In this document: piece by piece, positions 56,949 through 64,000 of the stretch
How the letters are laid out: every line of letters begins with the position of its first letter
Position numbering within the stretch: the stretch's first letter is position 1
DNA from: an uncultured Serinicoccus sp.
GTDB taxonomy: Bacteria > Actinomycetota > Actinomycetes > Actinomycetales > Dermatophilaceae
Length of the DNA stretch: 64,000 nt
Direction of reading: 5' to 3'
Assembly: GCF_947487915.1 (NCBI RefSeq)
Contig: NZ_CANKYH010000008.1
Span: forward strand, 186,001 to 250,000
Made by a program: the position numbers and the translations under genes
Notes under the pieces: generated by a model
Database searches by the model: none
Told to the model about the DNA's origin: nothing
What the model saw: only the letters and a program-made list of their open reading frames with translations

Positions 56949-58085
56949 TCAGGGCAGCGGCGCGGGTGCCTCCGGACCGACGTACTCCGCCGCCGGTCGG
57001 ATGATGCGCGGGTCACCCGACTGCTCCAGGATATGGGCGCCCCACCCCACGATCCGGGCGGTGGCGAAGGTCGGGGTGAACATCTCCCGGGGGATCCCGC
57101 ACTGCTCCATGACGACGCCGGCGTAGTACTCGACGTTGGTGTGCAGCTCGCGGCCCGGCTTGAGCTCGGCCAGGGCGTCGACGACCTCGCGCTCGACCTG
57201 CACCGCCAGCTCGGCGAGCGGCCCGCCGAGCGCCTGCGCGTGCTCGCGCAGCAGGACCGCCCTGGGGTCCGTGGTCCGGTAGACCGCGTGCCCGAAGCCC
57301 ATGATCCGCTCGCCCGCGGCCACCCGCTCCCGCACCCACGCCCGTGCCCGGTCCGGCGTGCCGATCTCGTCGAGGGAGTCCAGCGCCCGGTCCGGCGCCC
57401 CACCGTGCAGCGGTCCGGAGAAGGTCCCGATCGCGCCGCACACGGCGGAGGCGACGTCGGCGCCGGCCGACGTCACCAACCGGGCGGTGAAGGTCGACGC
57501 GCTGAAGCCGTGGTCGATGGTGCTGGTGAGGTATGCCGTCACCGCCGCCGCGTGCTCGGGCGCCGGTTTCTCCCCGGTGAGCATCCACAGCCAGCTCCCG
57601 CCGGCGCCGAGCTCGGGACGTGGCTCGAGCGGCGGCATACCCGCTCGCAGGCGGAAGAGCGCCGCCTGCAGCACGGGGACGACCCCGATGAGCCGGACGA
57701 CGCCGGCGCGCACCTGATCGGCGCTCGCACCGTAGGTCGCGGGGAACGCCTCGACCGACCCCAGTAGCGAGATGGCCGTGCGCAGCCGGGCCAGCGAACC
57801 CCGGTCCGGGCCGGACCGGGCGATCGCCAGCAGCTGCTCGAGGAGCTCGTGCGGGAGCGTCGACGCGGCGGCCAGCTCGGCTGCGAAGGCGGCCGACGCG
57901 CGCTCGTCCGGCAGGTGCCCCTCGACCATGAGGTGCGCGACGTCCTCGAAGCTGCGGTGCCGCGCGAGGTCGACCGCGGAGTACTCGCGGAAGTGGTAGA
58001 ACCCCTCCTGGCCTCGGACGTCCCCGGTCCGGGTGCGGGCGACGACGAGGCCCTTGAGGCCGGGCGGGGCGATCTGCGTGCTCAT
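56949..58085 (-). CDS. Citrate/2-methylcitrate synthase
   Basis: A 378-residue type-II-like citrate synthase. GQEGFYHFREYSAVDLARHRSFEDVAHLMVEGHLP is the N-terminal block; TSTIDHGFSASTFTARLVTSAGADVASAVCGAIGTFSGPLHGGAPDRAL carries the first catalytic His pair; ERIMGFGHAVYRTTDPRA carries the oxaloacetate His; NVEYYAGVVMEQCGIPREMFTPTFATARIVGWGAHILEQ carries the catalytic Asp-equivalent region. It condenses acetyl-CoA or propionyl-CoA with oxaloacetate. It is divergent from an HTH-citrate-synthase gene across 52 bp with a shared palindrome, so the two are probably coregulated. Confidence 0.88.
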   Translation of the reverse strand: MSTQIAPPGLKGLVVARTRTGDVRGQEGFYHFREYSAVDLARHRSFEDVAHLMVEGHLPDERASAAFAAELAAASTLPHELLEQLLAIARSGPDRGSLARLRTAISLLGSVEAFPATYGASADQVRAGVVRLIGVVPVLQAALFRLRAGMPPLEPRPELGAGGSWLWMLTGEKPAPEHAAAVTAYLTSTIDHGFSASTFTARLVTSAGADVASAVCGAIGTFSGPLHGGAPDRALDSLDEIGTPDRARAWVRERVAAGERIMGFGHAVYRTTDPRAVLLREHAQALGGPLAELAVQVEREVVDALAELKPGRELHTNVEYYAGVVMEQCGIPREMFTPTFATARIVGWGAHILEQSGDPRIIRPAAEYVGPEAPAPLP

Positions 58086-58117
58086 GCGCCGAGCGTGCCG
58101 CTAGGGTTGATGTCGTG

Positions 58118-58127
58118 TCAACGTTGA
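58118..58127. promoter_or_regulatory. Palindromic operator between divergent citrate synthase genes
   Basis: TCAACGTTGA is a perfect 10-bp palindrome, flanked by further half sites GTTGA (58106-58110) and TCAAC (58133-58137) at roughly symmetric distances. It is a likely binding site for the HTH domain of the neighbouring citrate-synthase-like protein. Confidence 0.6.
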
Positions 58128-58137
58128 TCGAGTCAAC

Positions 58138-59394
58138 ATGAGCGGGGAGCTGACCACCGTTCAGGTGGCCGACTACCTCGGGGTCAAGACGCAGACGGTG
58201 TATGCCTACGTCAGCCGGGGCGTGCTCTCGCCGCTGCGGCGCGAGCCCGGCGCGGGGAGCGTCTTCGCGTTCGACGACGTGCAGGCGCTCGGGGGCGGCC
58301 GGTCGGGGCGGCGCGCCTCCTCCCGGGCCACCAGCGACGACGTGCGGACCGCGATCACGCAGGTCGGCCCGGGTGCCCTGGCCTACCGCGGGCACGACGT
58401 GCGCGACCTCGCGGGCGCCTGGACCTTCGAGGAGGTGCGGGACCTGCTCACCGGGGTGCGCGCGGAGGCGGTGCCGACGCCGACGCCGGCGCCGACGCCG
58501 GCGCCGACGTCGCCGCGCGCGTCGGTGGACGCGGTCATGGCCGCGCTGCCGCGGGGGACGCGAGTCCTCGACCGGTGCAAGCACGCCGTCCTCGTGGCCG
58601 GGGCATTGGACCTGGGCCGGCACGACCGGAGCCCCGGGGCGTTCGCCGCGGCCGGGGCCCGGTCCGCGCAGGCGATGGTGGCGGCGGTGGGCACCTCCCT
58701 GGGCGGCAGGGGGCCCGGGGAGGCTGGTGAGCAGACCCGCGAGGCGGGCGACGGGTCCGGCGAGGCGGTCGGCGGGACCGGCGACGAGCGCCTCGGCCCG
58801 GCGCTCGCGGCATACCTCGGCGTCCCGGTCGACCTCGTCGACCTCGCCCTGGTCCTGCTGGCCGACCACGACCTCGCGGTGTCGACGACCGCGGTGCGGG
58901 TGGCGGTCTCGGCCGGCGCGGACGGGTACTCCGCGCTGCTGGCCGGGCTGGCCGCCGCGGACAGCCCGGTGCACGTGGGGGCCTCGGTGCGAGCCCTGGA
59001 CTGGCTGCGCGGCGCGGTCGCGGACCCGCGCGGGGCCCTGGCCGCGGCCCTGACCGACGGGCCGCCGCCGGGCTTCGGGCACGTGGTCTACACCGAGGTC
59101 GACCCGCGGGCCCGGCTGCTGCTGGACCGGGTGCTGCCGGACTCCGGCCGTGACCTGCGCGACGCCGTGGCGCTGCTCGAGGCGGAGCTGGCCGAGCGGC
59201 GCGGCTGGGTGCTCAGCGTCGACCTCGCCCTCGCCGCGATGGTGCTCTCCCACGACCTGCCGCGGGACGCCGGGCCGGCGATCTTCGCGTGCGCCCGCAC
59301 CGCGGGGTGGATGGCGCACGCGATCGAGGAGCTGGACGAGCCCGGGATGCGGTTCCGGCTGCGCGGGGTCTACACCGGTCCGCGCCCCGGCTGA
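58138..59394 (+). CDS. Citrate-synthase-like protein with N-terminal helix-turn-helix
   Basis: A 418-residue fusion. Residues about 4-50 (LTTVQVADYLGVKTQTVYAYVSRGVLSPLRREPGAGSVFAFDDVQALG) are a MerR/excisionase-type HTH. The rest is a citrate synthase fold: FGHVVYTEVDPRARLL corresponds to the oxaloacetate His block and ARTAGWMAHAIEELDEPGMRFR to the C-terminal block. The segment with the first catalytic His (GPLHGGA in the partner) is degraded to SPVHVGASVRALD. It may therefore sense metabolites rather than catalyse. A Pro-Thr repeat (about 58480-58510) and a Gly/Glu/Ala insert interrupt the fold. It lies head-to-head with the active-looking synthase. Confidence 0.8.
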   Translation: MSGELTTVQVADYLGVKTQTVYAYVSRGVLSPLRREPGAGSVFAFDDVQALGGGRSGRRASSRATSDDVRTAITQVGPGALAYRGHDVRDLAGAWTFEEVRDLLTGVRAEAVPTPTPAPTPAPTSPRASVDAVMAALPRGTRVLDRCKHAVLVAGALDLGRHDRSPGAFAAAGARSAQAMVAAVGTSLGGRGPGEAGEQTREAGDGSGEAVGGTGDERLGPALAAYLGVPVDLVDLALVLLADHDLAVSTTAVRVAVSAGADGYSALLAGLAAADSPVHVGASVRALDWLRGAVADPRGALAAALTDGPPPGFGHVVYTEVDPRARLLLDRVLPDSGRDLRDAVALLEAELAERRGWVLSVDLALAAMVLSHDLPRDAGPAIFACARTAGWMAHAIEELDEPGMRFRLRGVYTGPRPG

Positions 59395-59828
59395 GCCCTG
59401 CGGCCCGACGCAGAAGTCCGCACGGTGCCGTGGTCGGGGTCGCAGGGTCGGTCGCAGGAGCACCTGCCGCCCCACGCGCCTCACGGTGCGGGGACATGTC
59501 CAGCCGACGGGGTTATACCGCCGGCAGATGTCATCTTCCCCGCAGTTGGGGACGCCAGTGGCTCCTGGGGCCAAAGTGCCTCGACGCGACCTGCCGATGA
59601 CGGGACGCGCGATGGCTCGAGGGGCCAGCGGGAGGACCAGCGGCGGGGTCCCGAGCGGCTCGGGCGGTACGCTTTCTCCGGCGCCGCCGCAGCGCCCAGC
59701 CCGACCCGTCCCCAGCCGGCCGGTCACCAGGGCGGAGGGGAGCAGATCCTCGCGGTGGGACACGGCATACCCGTCGAGCACCGCACCAGGGCCTGCCGCG
59801 GCTGGGGCGTGCGGTCCGCGAAGGATGC
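59395..59828. other. 434-bp gap with intergenic element copy D
   Basis: Holds copy D of the palindromic element. An open frame across 59425-59832 lacks third-position bias and database-like motifs and is regarded as spurious. No clear promoter was identified for the DUF2087 gene. Confidence 0.45.
59488..59520 (+). repeat. Intergenic palindromic element, copy D
   Basis: GCGGGGA, 18 bases ending in CGGGG, then TTATACCG. It is followed by CCGGCAGATGTC, the inverted form of the GACAT...GCCGG-like left half, making a longer imperfect palindrome than in copies A-C. Confidence 0.5.
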
Positions 59829-60377
59829 GTGAGCACGACCATGACGACCGATGCCGACCTCAAGGCCCGGGTGCGCGAGCGGATGACCCGCACCGGCGAG
59901 ACCTACACCGCCGCCAGGGAGGCGTTGCTCGCCCAGCCGCCCCCGCCACGTGCGCCGCGTGCCGACACCGAGCCGCTCCCGCTGCGCGCGCTGGTCGCCG
60001 AGACCGACCTGACCGCCGACCGGGCGGTCGCCACCTTCGTCGACGGTGATCGGCTGCGCTCGATCCCCACCCGTCGCCGACCGCGGGCGGCCGTGCTCAT
60101 GCACCTGCTGCTGCGGTTCGAGCGAGGCCGGGAGTATGCCGAGCGCGAGGTCAACGCCCTCCTCGCCACCGCGCACGAGGACGTCGCGGCGCTGCGGCGT
60201 GAGCTCGTCGACTACCGGTGGCTGGAGCGGGCGGACGGCGTCTACCGGGTGGCCGACGCGGTCCCCGAGCGCTTCCCCAGCGAGGCTCAGGAGGTGCCGA
60301 CCGACGAGGTGGCCCGGTTCGCCCGGGTGCCACGCCATCAGCCCGCAGCTGCGGTCGACGCGCTCGGCCCCGACTGA
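59829..60377 (+). CDS. DUF2087-domain protein
   Basis: A 182-residue protein. The N-terminus (DLKARVRERMTRTGETYTAAREALL) is a short helical repeat often found before small nucleic-acid-associated domains in actinomycetes. The C-terminal half (LMHLLLRFERGREYAEREVNALLATAHEDVAALRRELVDYRWLERADGVYRV) is DUF2087, a winged-helix-like domain found in ArsR-type regulators. It could be a DNA-binding regulator, but no ligand site is visible. GTG 59829 is used; ATG 59841 is an alternative. Confidence 0.75.
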   Translation: MSTTMTTDADLKARVRERMTRTGETYTAAREALLAQPPPPRAPRADTEPLPLRALVAETDLTADRAVATFVDGDRLRSIPTRRRPRAAVLMHLLLRFERGREYAEREVNALLATAHEDVAALRRELVDYRWLERADGVYRVADAVPERFPSEAQEVPTDEVARFARVPRHQPAAAVDALGPD

Positions 60378-60514
60378 GCGACCGGAGTCCCTTTCCCCAC
60401 GCCCCGGGGGCCAGGCGCCCCCAGGCCCTCACGCCTCGCCCCGGGGGGAGGCCCCCGTCTCGCCGGGTGGGCTCCCGGATGGTCCGGGCGTGCGAGGCGC
60501 CCTACCGTGGAGGT

Positions 60515-60700
60515 ATGGCTTCCTCCCCCGCCCTCGTCCGCCCCCGCCGACGCGTCTTCGCGGGCGTCTGTGCCGGCCTCGCCCGCCGCTTCGGCATGAG
60601 CCCGACGCTCGTCCGGGTGCTCTTCCTGCTCTCGATGCTGCTGCCGGGCCCGCAGATCCTGGCCTATCTCGTGCTGTGGATCATCATGCCGTCCGAGTGA
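60515..60700 (+). CDS. Small PspC-domain membrane protein
   Basis: A 61-residue protein: RPRRRVFAGVCAGLARRFGMSPTLVRVLFLLSMLLPGPQILAYLVLWIIMPSE is a complete minimal PspC domain (an amphipathic GVCAGLA segment plus one membrane helix), as in envelope-stress proteins. ATG 60515 has GGAGG only one base upstream, an unusually tight spacing; an in-frame ATG at 60479 would add 12 residues and is the alternative start. Confidence 0.8.
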   Translation: MASSPALVRPRRRVFAGVCAGLARRFGMSPTLVRVLFLLSMLLPGPQILAYLVLWIIMPSE

Positions 60701-60770
60701 GCCGCACCCGTCCGGGGCCGGGGCCGTCGTAGCCTGAACCTCGCCCGACCCCGACCCGGAGGAGTCCCTC

Positions 60771-61403
60771 GTGCCCGTCTACCGCAAGGACGGCCGCTCC
60801 GTGCTGTTCATCCACGTCCCCAAGACCGGGGGCACCTCGGTCGAGCACCTCTTCCGCGCCAACGGCTGGGAGCAGGGCTTCTTCAGCGCGAAGTACGGCC
60901 AGGGCACCCTCAACCACCTCATGGTCTGCGGCCCCCAGCACCTGCACGGCGAGCCGCTGCAGCAGCTCTTCCGGCTGGAGCGCTTCGACCTCGTCTTCAC
61001 GGTCGTCCGCGAGCCGGTGGCGCGGCTGCGCTCGGAGTACATCTGGCGGCACCGCAAGAAGGACGAGGTCGACCTGCGCGGGTCGGCGGTGGCGTCGTGG
61101 TTCCGCCGGTCGGTGCGCCGCTCCCGCTCGAACCCCTATCTCTTCGACAACCACCTGCGCCCGCAGCACGAGTTCCTCGTCCCGGGCACCGAGGTGCTGC
61201 GGCTGGAGGACGGCCTCGCCGAGGGGCTGCGCCGGCTGAGCGACGCCCACGGGCTGGGTCTGGAGGGCGGCCCGGAGCAGTTCAAGGACAGCAGCTCGGG
61301 CCCGCGGCGCTCCTCCGACGTCGAGATCTCGGGCGCCACCCGGCGCATGGTCCGCCGGTTCTACAAGCGCGACTTCAGCACGTTCGACTACCCGAGGCCC
61401 TGA
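60771..61403 (+). CDS. Sulfotransferase-family protein
   Basis: A 210-residue protein with the PAPS 5'-phosphosulfate loop IHVPKTGGTSVEHLF (residues 14-28) and the 3'-phosphate Arg/Ser motif FTVVREPVARLRSEYIW (about residues 75-91). It transfers sulfate from PAPS to a carbohydrate or other acceptor, by family. Length is at the short end. GTG 60771 follows a GGAGGAG ribosome site. It overlaps the M50-like gene on the opposite strand by 16 bases at their 3' ends. Confidence 0.85.
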   Translation: MPVYRKDGRSVLFIHVPKTGGTSVEHLFRANGWEQGFFSAKYGQGTLNHLMVCGPQHLHGEPLQQLFRLERFDLVFTVVREPVARLRSEYIWRHRKKDEVDLRGSAVASWFRRSVRRSRSNPYLFDNHLRPQHEFLVPGTEVLRLEDGLAEGLRRLSDAHGLGLEGGPEQFKDSSSGPRRSSDVEISGATRRMVRRFYKRDFSTFDYPRP

Positions 61404-62095
61404 GCCAGCTCCCGCGCCCCGAGCACCAGGCATACCGCGCAGACCAGCCAGAACAGCACGATCCACAGCCCGGCCGGCAGCCCGGTCAGCCGGGCCAGCT
61501 GGTCGGCGTCGCTGCCGCGCTCGCCGCGCCGGCGGCGCTGCCGCTGCAGCTCGACCACCGAGCGGGGGGCGGCGAGCAGCAGCGACCAGACGACGAGGTA
61601 GGCCACCGCCGATAGCATCCGTCCGCTCACCGACCAGGACAGCAGGGCGACGCTGGCACCGGTCGCGAGCACGACCCACAGCCCGTAGAGGTTGCGGATG
61701 AGCACGAGCATGAGCGCGCAGGTGAGGACGAGCCCCCAGAGCAGGCCCGCGGCATACCCCGCTCCGAGCAGGTATGCCCCGGCGAGCCCCACCAGCGCCG
61801 GCGCCGGGTAGCCGGCGAGGACGGTCGCGACCATGCCCGGCCCGCGCGGGCGGCCCCGGGAGACGGTGACGCCCGAGGTGTCCGAGTGCAGCCGGATCCC
61901 GGTCAGGCGCCGACCGACGAGGGCGGCCACCAGCGCGTGACCGGCCTCGTGCACGAGGGTGACGAGGTGGCGGACGAGCCGGTAGCCCGCCGGGCTCCAG
62001 GTGAGCGCGAGCGCGACCACTCCCAGCAGCAGACTGACCGGCCAGGTCAGCGGCGGCTGGGTGGTGGTGGCACGGTCCCACAGGTCGAGGAGCAC
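61388..62095 (-). CDS. M50B-like membrane metalloprotease
   Basis: A 235-residue protein with about six membrane helices. LVTLVHEAGHALVAALVGRRLTGIRLHSDTSGVT (about residues 37-70) has the HExxH zinc motif HEAGH inside a membrane segment, as in the M50B-like family of actinobacteria. The second metal-ligand region (N/D-P-x-x-D) is not clear; RNLYG at about residue 140 may stand in. It may cleave membrane-bound substrates in regulated proteolysis. GTG 62095 is preferred because the longer frame upstream is GC-rich non-family sequence. Confidence 0.72.
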   Translation of the reverse strand: MLLDLWDRATTTQPPLTWPVSLLLGVVALALTWSPAGYRLVRHLVTLVHEAGHALVAALVGRRLTGIRLHSDTSGVTVSRGRPRGPGMVATVLAGYPAPALVGLAGAYLLGAGYAAGLLWGLVLTCALMLVLIRNLYGLWVVLATGASVALLSWSVSGRMLSAVAYLVVWSLLLAAPRSVVELQRQRRRRGERGSDADQLARLTGLPAGLWIVLFWLVCAVCLVLGARELAQGLG

Positions 62096-62267
62096 GGCAC
62101 GAGCCTGCCAGGTCCGGCTGGACGGTTGCGGGGAGCGGCGGGCAGGGCCAGCATGGAGGAGGTGCGGACGGTATGCCGCACGAGGGGAGATGCTCCCGTC
62201 CGACGGCCTGCCGTGGCTGCACGGGGCGCGCCGCCGGTGCGCCACCACCGGACAAGGGAGTCGAACC

Positions 62268-63482
62268 ATGGCATCAGGGAATCGCGTCGTCGTCTACACC
62301 GGGCCGGGAGAGGTGGCCGTCGATACGGTCGACTACCCGAAGCTCGAGATCCCCGGCGAGGTGGCCGACCACTTCGGCATCACCAAGGCGGCGCCGCACG
62401 CGGTGATCCTCAAGCTGGTCACCACCAACATCTGCGGGTCGGACCAGCACATGGTGCGTGGCCGGACCACCGCCCCGGTGGGGCAGAGCCTCGGGCACGA
62501 GATCACCGGCGAGGTGGTCGAGAAGGGCGAGGACGTGCTCTTCGTCGACGAGGGCGACATCTGCTCGGTGCCGTTCAACATCGCATGCGGGCGCTGCCGG
62601 ATGTGCCACGAGGGGCATACCGGCGTGTGCCTCAACGTCAACCCGGCCCGCGCCGGCGCGGCCTACGGCTACGTCGACATGGGCGGCTGGGTGGGTGGTC
62701 AGGCGGAGTACGTCATGATCCCCTACGCCGACTTCAACCTGCTGCGGTTCCCCGACCGGGACCAGGCGCTGGAGAAGATCCTCGACCTCACGATGCTCTC
62801 CGACATCTTCCCGACCGGCTACCACGGCGCCTACACCGCCGGGGTGACGACCGGGTCGACGGTGTATGTCGCCGGTGCCGGCCCGGTGGGGCTGGCGGCG
62901 GCGCACGCCGCGCAGCTCCTGGGCGCGTCCGTCGTCATGGTGGGCGACATGAACTCCGAACGGGTGAGGCAGGCCGAGAGCTTCGGGTGCGTCGGCATCG
63001 ACCTCAGCACCGAGGGCTCCCTGGTGGACAAGATCGACCAGGTGGTCGGAGAGCCCGAGGTGGACGCCGCCGTCGACGCCGTCGGTTTCGAGGCTCGCGG
63101 CCACGGGCAGGGCGCCGACGAGGCGCCCGCCACCGTCCTCAACGACGCCATGACGGTCACCCGCGCGGCCGGCGGGATCGGCATACCCGGGTTGTACGTC
63201 ACCGGCGACCCGGGCGCGGTCGACGACGCCGCCAAGGAGGGCACCCTCGGGGTGCGGCTGGGTCTGGGCTGGGCCAAGTCGCAGCACTTCACCACGGGTC
63301 AGTGCCCGGTCAAGCGCTACAACCGCCAGCTGATGAACATGATCCTGCACGACCGGGCGCACATCGCGAAGGCGGTCAACGCCCAGACGATCAGCCTGGA
63401 CGACGCGCCGCGCGGCTACGCCGAGTTCGACCAGGGCGCGGCGACGAAGTTCGTCATCGACCCGCACGGCATGGTCGCCTGA
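62268..63482 (+). CDS. fdhA: Formaldehyde dehydrogenase, glutathione-independent
   Basis: A 404-residue zinc-dependent MDR enzyme. The catalytic-zinc motif is ICGSDQHMVRGRTTAPVGQSLGHEITGEVVEKG (about residues 46-78), the structural-zinc cysteines are CGRCRMCHEGHTGVC, and the NAD loop is VYVAGAGPVGLAAAHAAQLLGA (about residues 199-220). The insert GFEARGHGQGADEAP and the ending of the family match Pseudomonas putida-type formaldehyde dehydrogenase, which oxidises formaldehyde to formate with tightly bound NAD. AAGGGAG precedes the ATG by about 7 bases. It is monocistronic, ending in a strong hairpin. Confidence 0.93.
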   Translation: MASGNRVVVYTGPGEVAVDTVDYPKLEIPGEVADHFGITKAAPHAVILKLVTTNICGSDQHMVRGRTTAPVGQSLGHEITGEVVEKGEDVLFVDEGDICSVPFNIACGRCRMCHEGHTGVCLNVNPARAGAAYGYVDMGGWVGGQAEYVMIPYADFNLLRFPDRDQALEKILDLTMLSDIFPTGYHGAYTAGVTTGSTVYVAGAGPVGLAAAHAAQLLGASVVMVGDMNSERVRQAESFGCVGIDLSTEGSLVDKIDQVVGEPEVDAAVDAVGFEARGHGQGADEAPATVLNDAMTVTRAAGGIGIPGLYVTGDPGAVDDAAKEGTLGVRLGLGWAKSQHFTTGQCPVKRYNRQLMNMILHDRAHIAKAVNAQTISLDDAPRGYAEFDQGAATKFVIDPHGMVA

Positions 63483-63498
63483 CCCGGGCACGCACCGG

Positions 63499-63533
63499 CC
63501 CTCGTGGCGGACGTCTCCTGTCCGCCACGAGGG
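63499..63533 (+). terminator. Strong hairpin terminator after fdhA
   Basis: CCCTCGTGGCGGAC (63499-63512) and GTCCGCCACGAGGG (63520-63533) are perfect complements with a 7-base loop, 16 bases after the fdhA stop. No U-tract follows, which is common in high-GC actinobacteria. The DinB-like start lies 15 bases further on. Confidence 0.85.
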
Positions 63534-63547
63534 CTAGCGTCGCGGTC

Positions 63548-64000
63548 ATGAACACGTCACCTGTGTGGGAGCCGCCGCGCACCGGCGACGAGACCGCCCA
63601 CCTGCTCGGCGCGCTCGACCGCCAGCGGATGACCTTCTGGTGGAAGGCCGAGGGGCTGGACACCGCCGGGCTGAGGGCCCGGGTCGGCGCCTCCTCGTTG
63701 ACCCTCGGTGGCCTGCTCAAGCACCTCACCGGCGTGGAGGCGGTCGCCGCGACGTGGCGGCTGGACGGCTCCTCACCCGGCAGCCCGTGGGCGGAGGTCG
63801 ACTGGCAGGCCACACCGGGCTGGGACTTCGAGAGCGCCGCCGACGACCCGCCGCAGGAGCTCTACGCGCGCTACGTCGAGACGGTCGCCGCCACCCGGGC
63901 CCGGCACCACGAGGCGATCGCGGCCGACGGGCTGGACCGGATCATCGCCTGGGGCCAGGAGTGGGGCATCGAGCTCAGCCTGCGGCGCATGCTCTTCGAC
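63548..64000 (+). CDS. DinB/DUF664-like protein (3' end beyond the window)
   Basis: The frame is open from ATG 63548 to the window end (151 codons). PPRTGDETAHLLGALDRQRMTFWWKAEGLDTAGLRARVGASSLTLGGLLKHLTGVEAVAATWRL is the first half of a DinB four-helix bundle of the DUF664 type, with the first metal His in LLKHLTGVE. Members include mycothiol-dependent enzymes and uncharacterised metal proteins. The stop lies outside the window. Confidence 0.82.
   Translation, partial: MNTSPVWEPPRTGDETAHLLGALDRQRMTFWWKAEGLDTAGLRARVGASSLTLGGLLKHLTGVEAVAATWRLDGSSPGSPWAEVDWQATPGWDFESAADDPPQELYARYVETVAATRARHHEAIAADGLDRIIAWGQEWGIELSLRRMLFD

Noticed and set aside
59425-59832. 135-codon open frame as a gene
   Set aside because: It contains the repeated intergenic element, lacks third-position G/C bias and has no ribosome site of note.

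Overview
The window is very GC-rich, densely coded bacterial chromosome. Strong G/C third positions, frequent GTG starts, ATGA/GTGA stop-start overlaps and a SARP/BTAD regulator point to an actinomycete, probably Micrococcales (Intrasporangiaceae/Ornithinimicrobiaceae-like). The family-level placement is an inference from gene content. No rRNA, tRNA, integrase, transposase or CRISPR array was seen.

The central feature (about 13.78-38.05 kb) is a complete-looking extracellular contractile injection system (eCIS), a phage-tail-like nanomachine. It is laid out as two divergent operons around a small SARP-type activator. The leftward operon (27.1 to 13.8 kb) encodes the tube-initiator protein, a LysM protein, the hub, the OB-fold spike, a PAAR-like tip, gp25, two large baseplate-J-type proteins, a tail-I-like protein and a DUF6519 fibre-like protein ending in a PASTA domain. 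The rightward operon (28.8 to 38.0 kb) encodes the sheath, the tube, a gp26-like protein with two CxxC pairs, a Pro-rich protein, the DUF4255 cap, the AAA+ ATPase and two terminal proteins. The last of these is a DUF4157-like, HExxH-bearing candidate cargo. Three promoter regions of the locus carry triple GTGAC/GTCAC direct repeats with an exact 11-bp period, the classic layout of SARP binding sites. This predicts that the in-locus SARP switches on both operons and a divergent 131-aa gene.

Left flank (0-13.8 kb): housekeeping and accessory genes. These are a beta-lactamase-fold hydrolase, two flavin/redox proteins, an AbiEi/DUF559-type protein, TrhA, a PaoABC-type molybdenum aldehyde oxidoreductase operon, DUF5996, DUF2461 and a methyltransferase.

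Right flank (38.1-64 kb): a kinase, a TetR-controlled small export protein, FadH, a secreted protein, a GH13 glucosidase, a lactonase, a MarR/MFS pair, an LLM oxidoreductase, rhomboid, a TetR-ABC exporter operon, GalM, a divergent citrate synthase pair (one with an N-terminal HTH), a sulfotransferase, an M50-like protease, a glutathione-independent formaldehyde dehydrogenase and a truncated DinB-like gene.

The octamer GGTATGCC/GGCATACC is strikingly frequent in both flanks (about 39 by hand count in 40 kb) but sparse in the eCIS island (6 in 24 kb), which supports horizontal acquisition of the island. Four spacing-identical copies of an intergenic palindromic element and several tandem arrays lie in the flanks.
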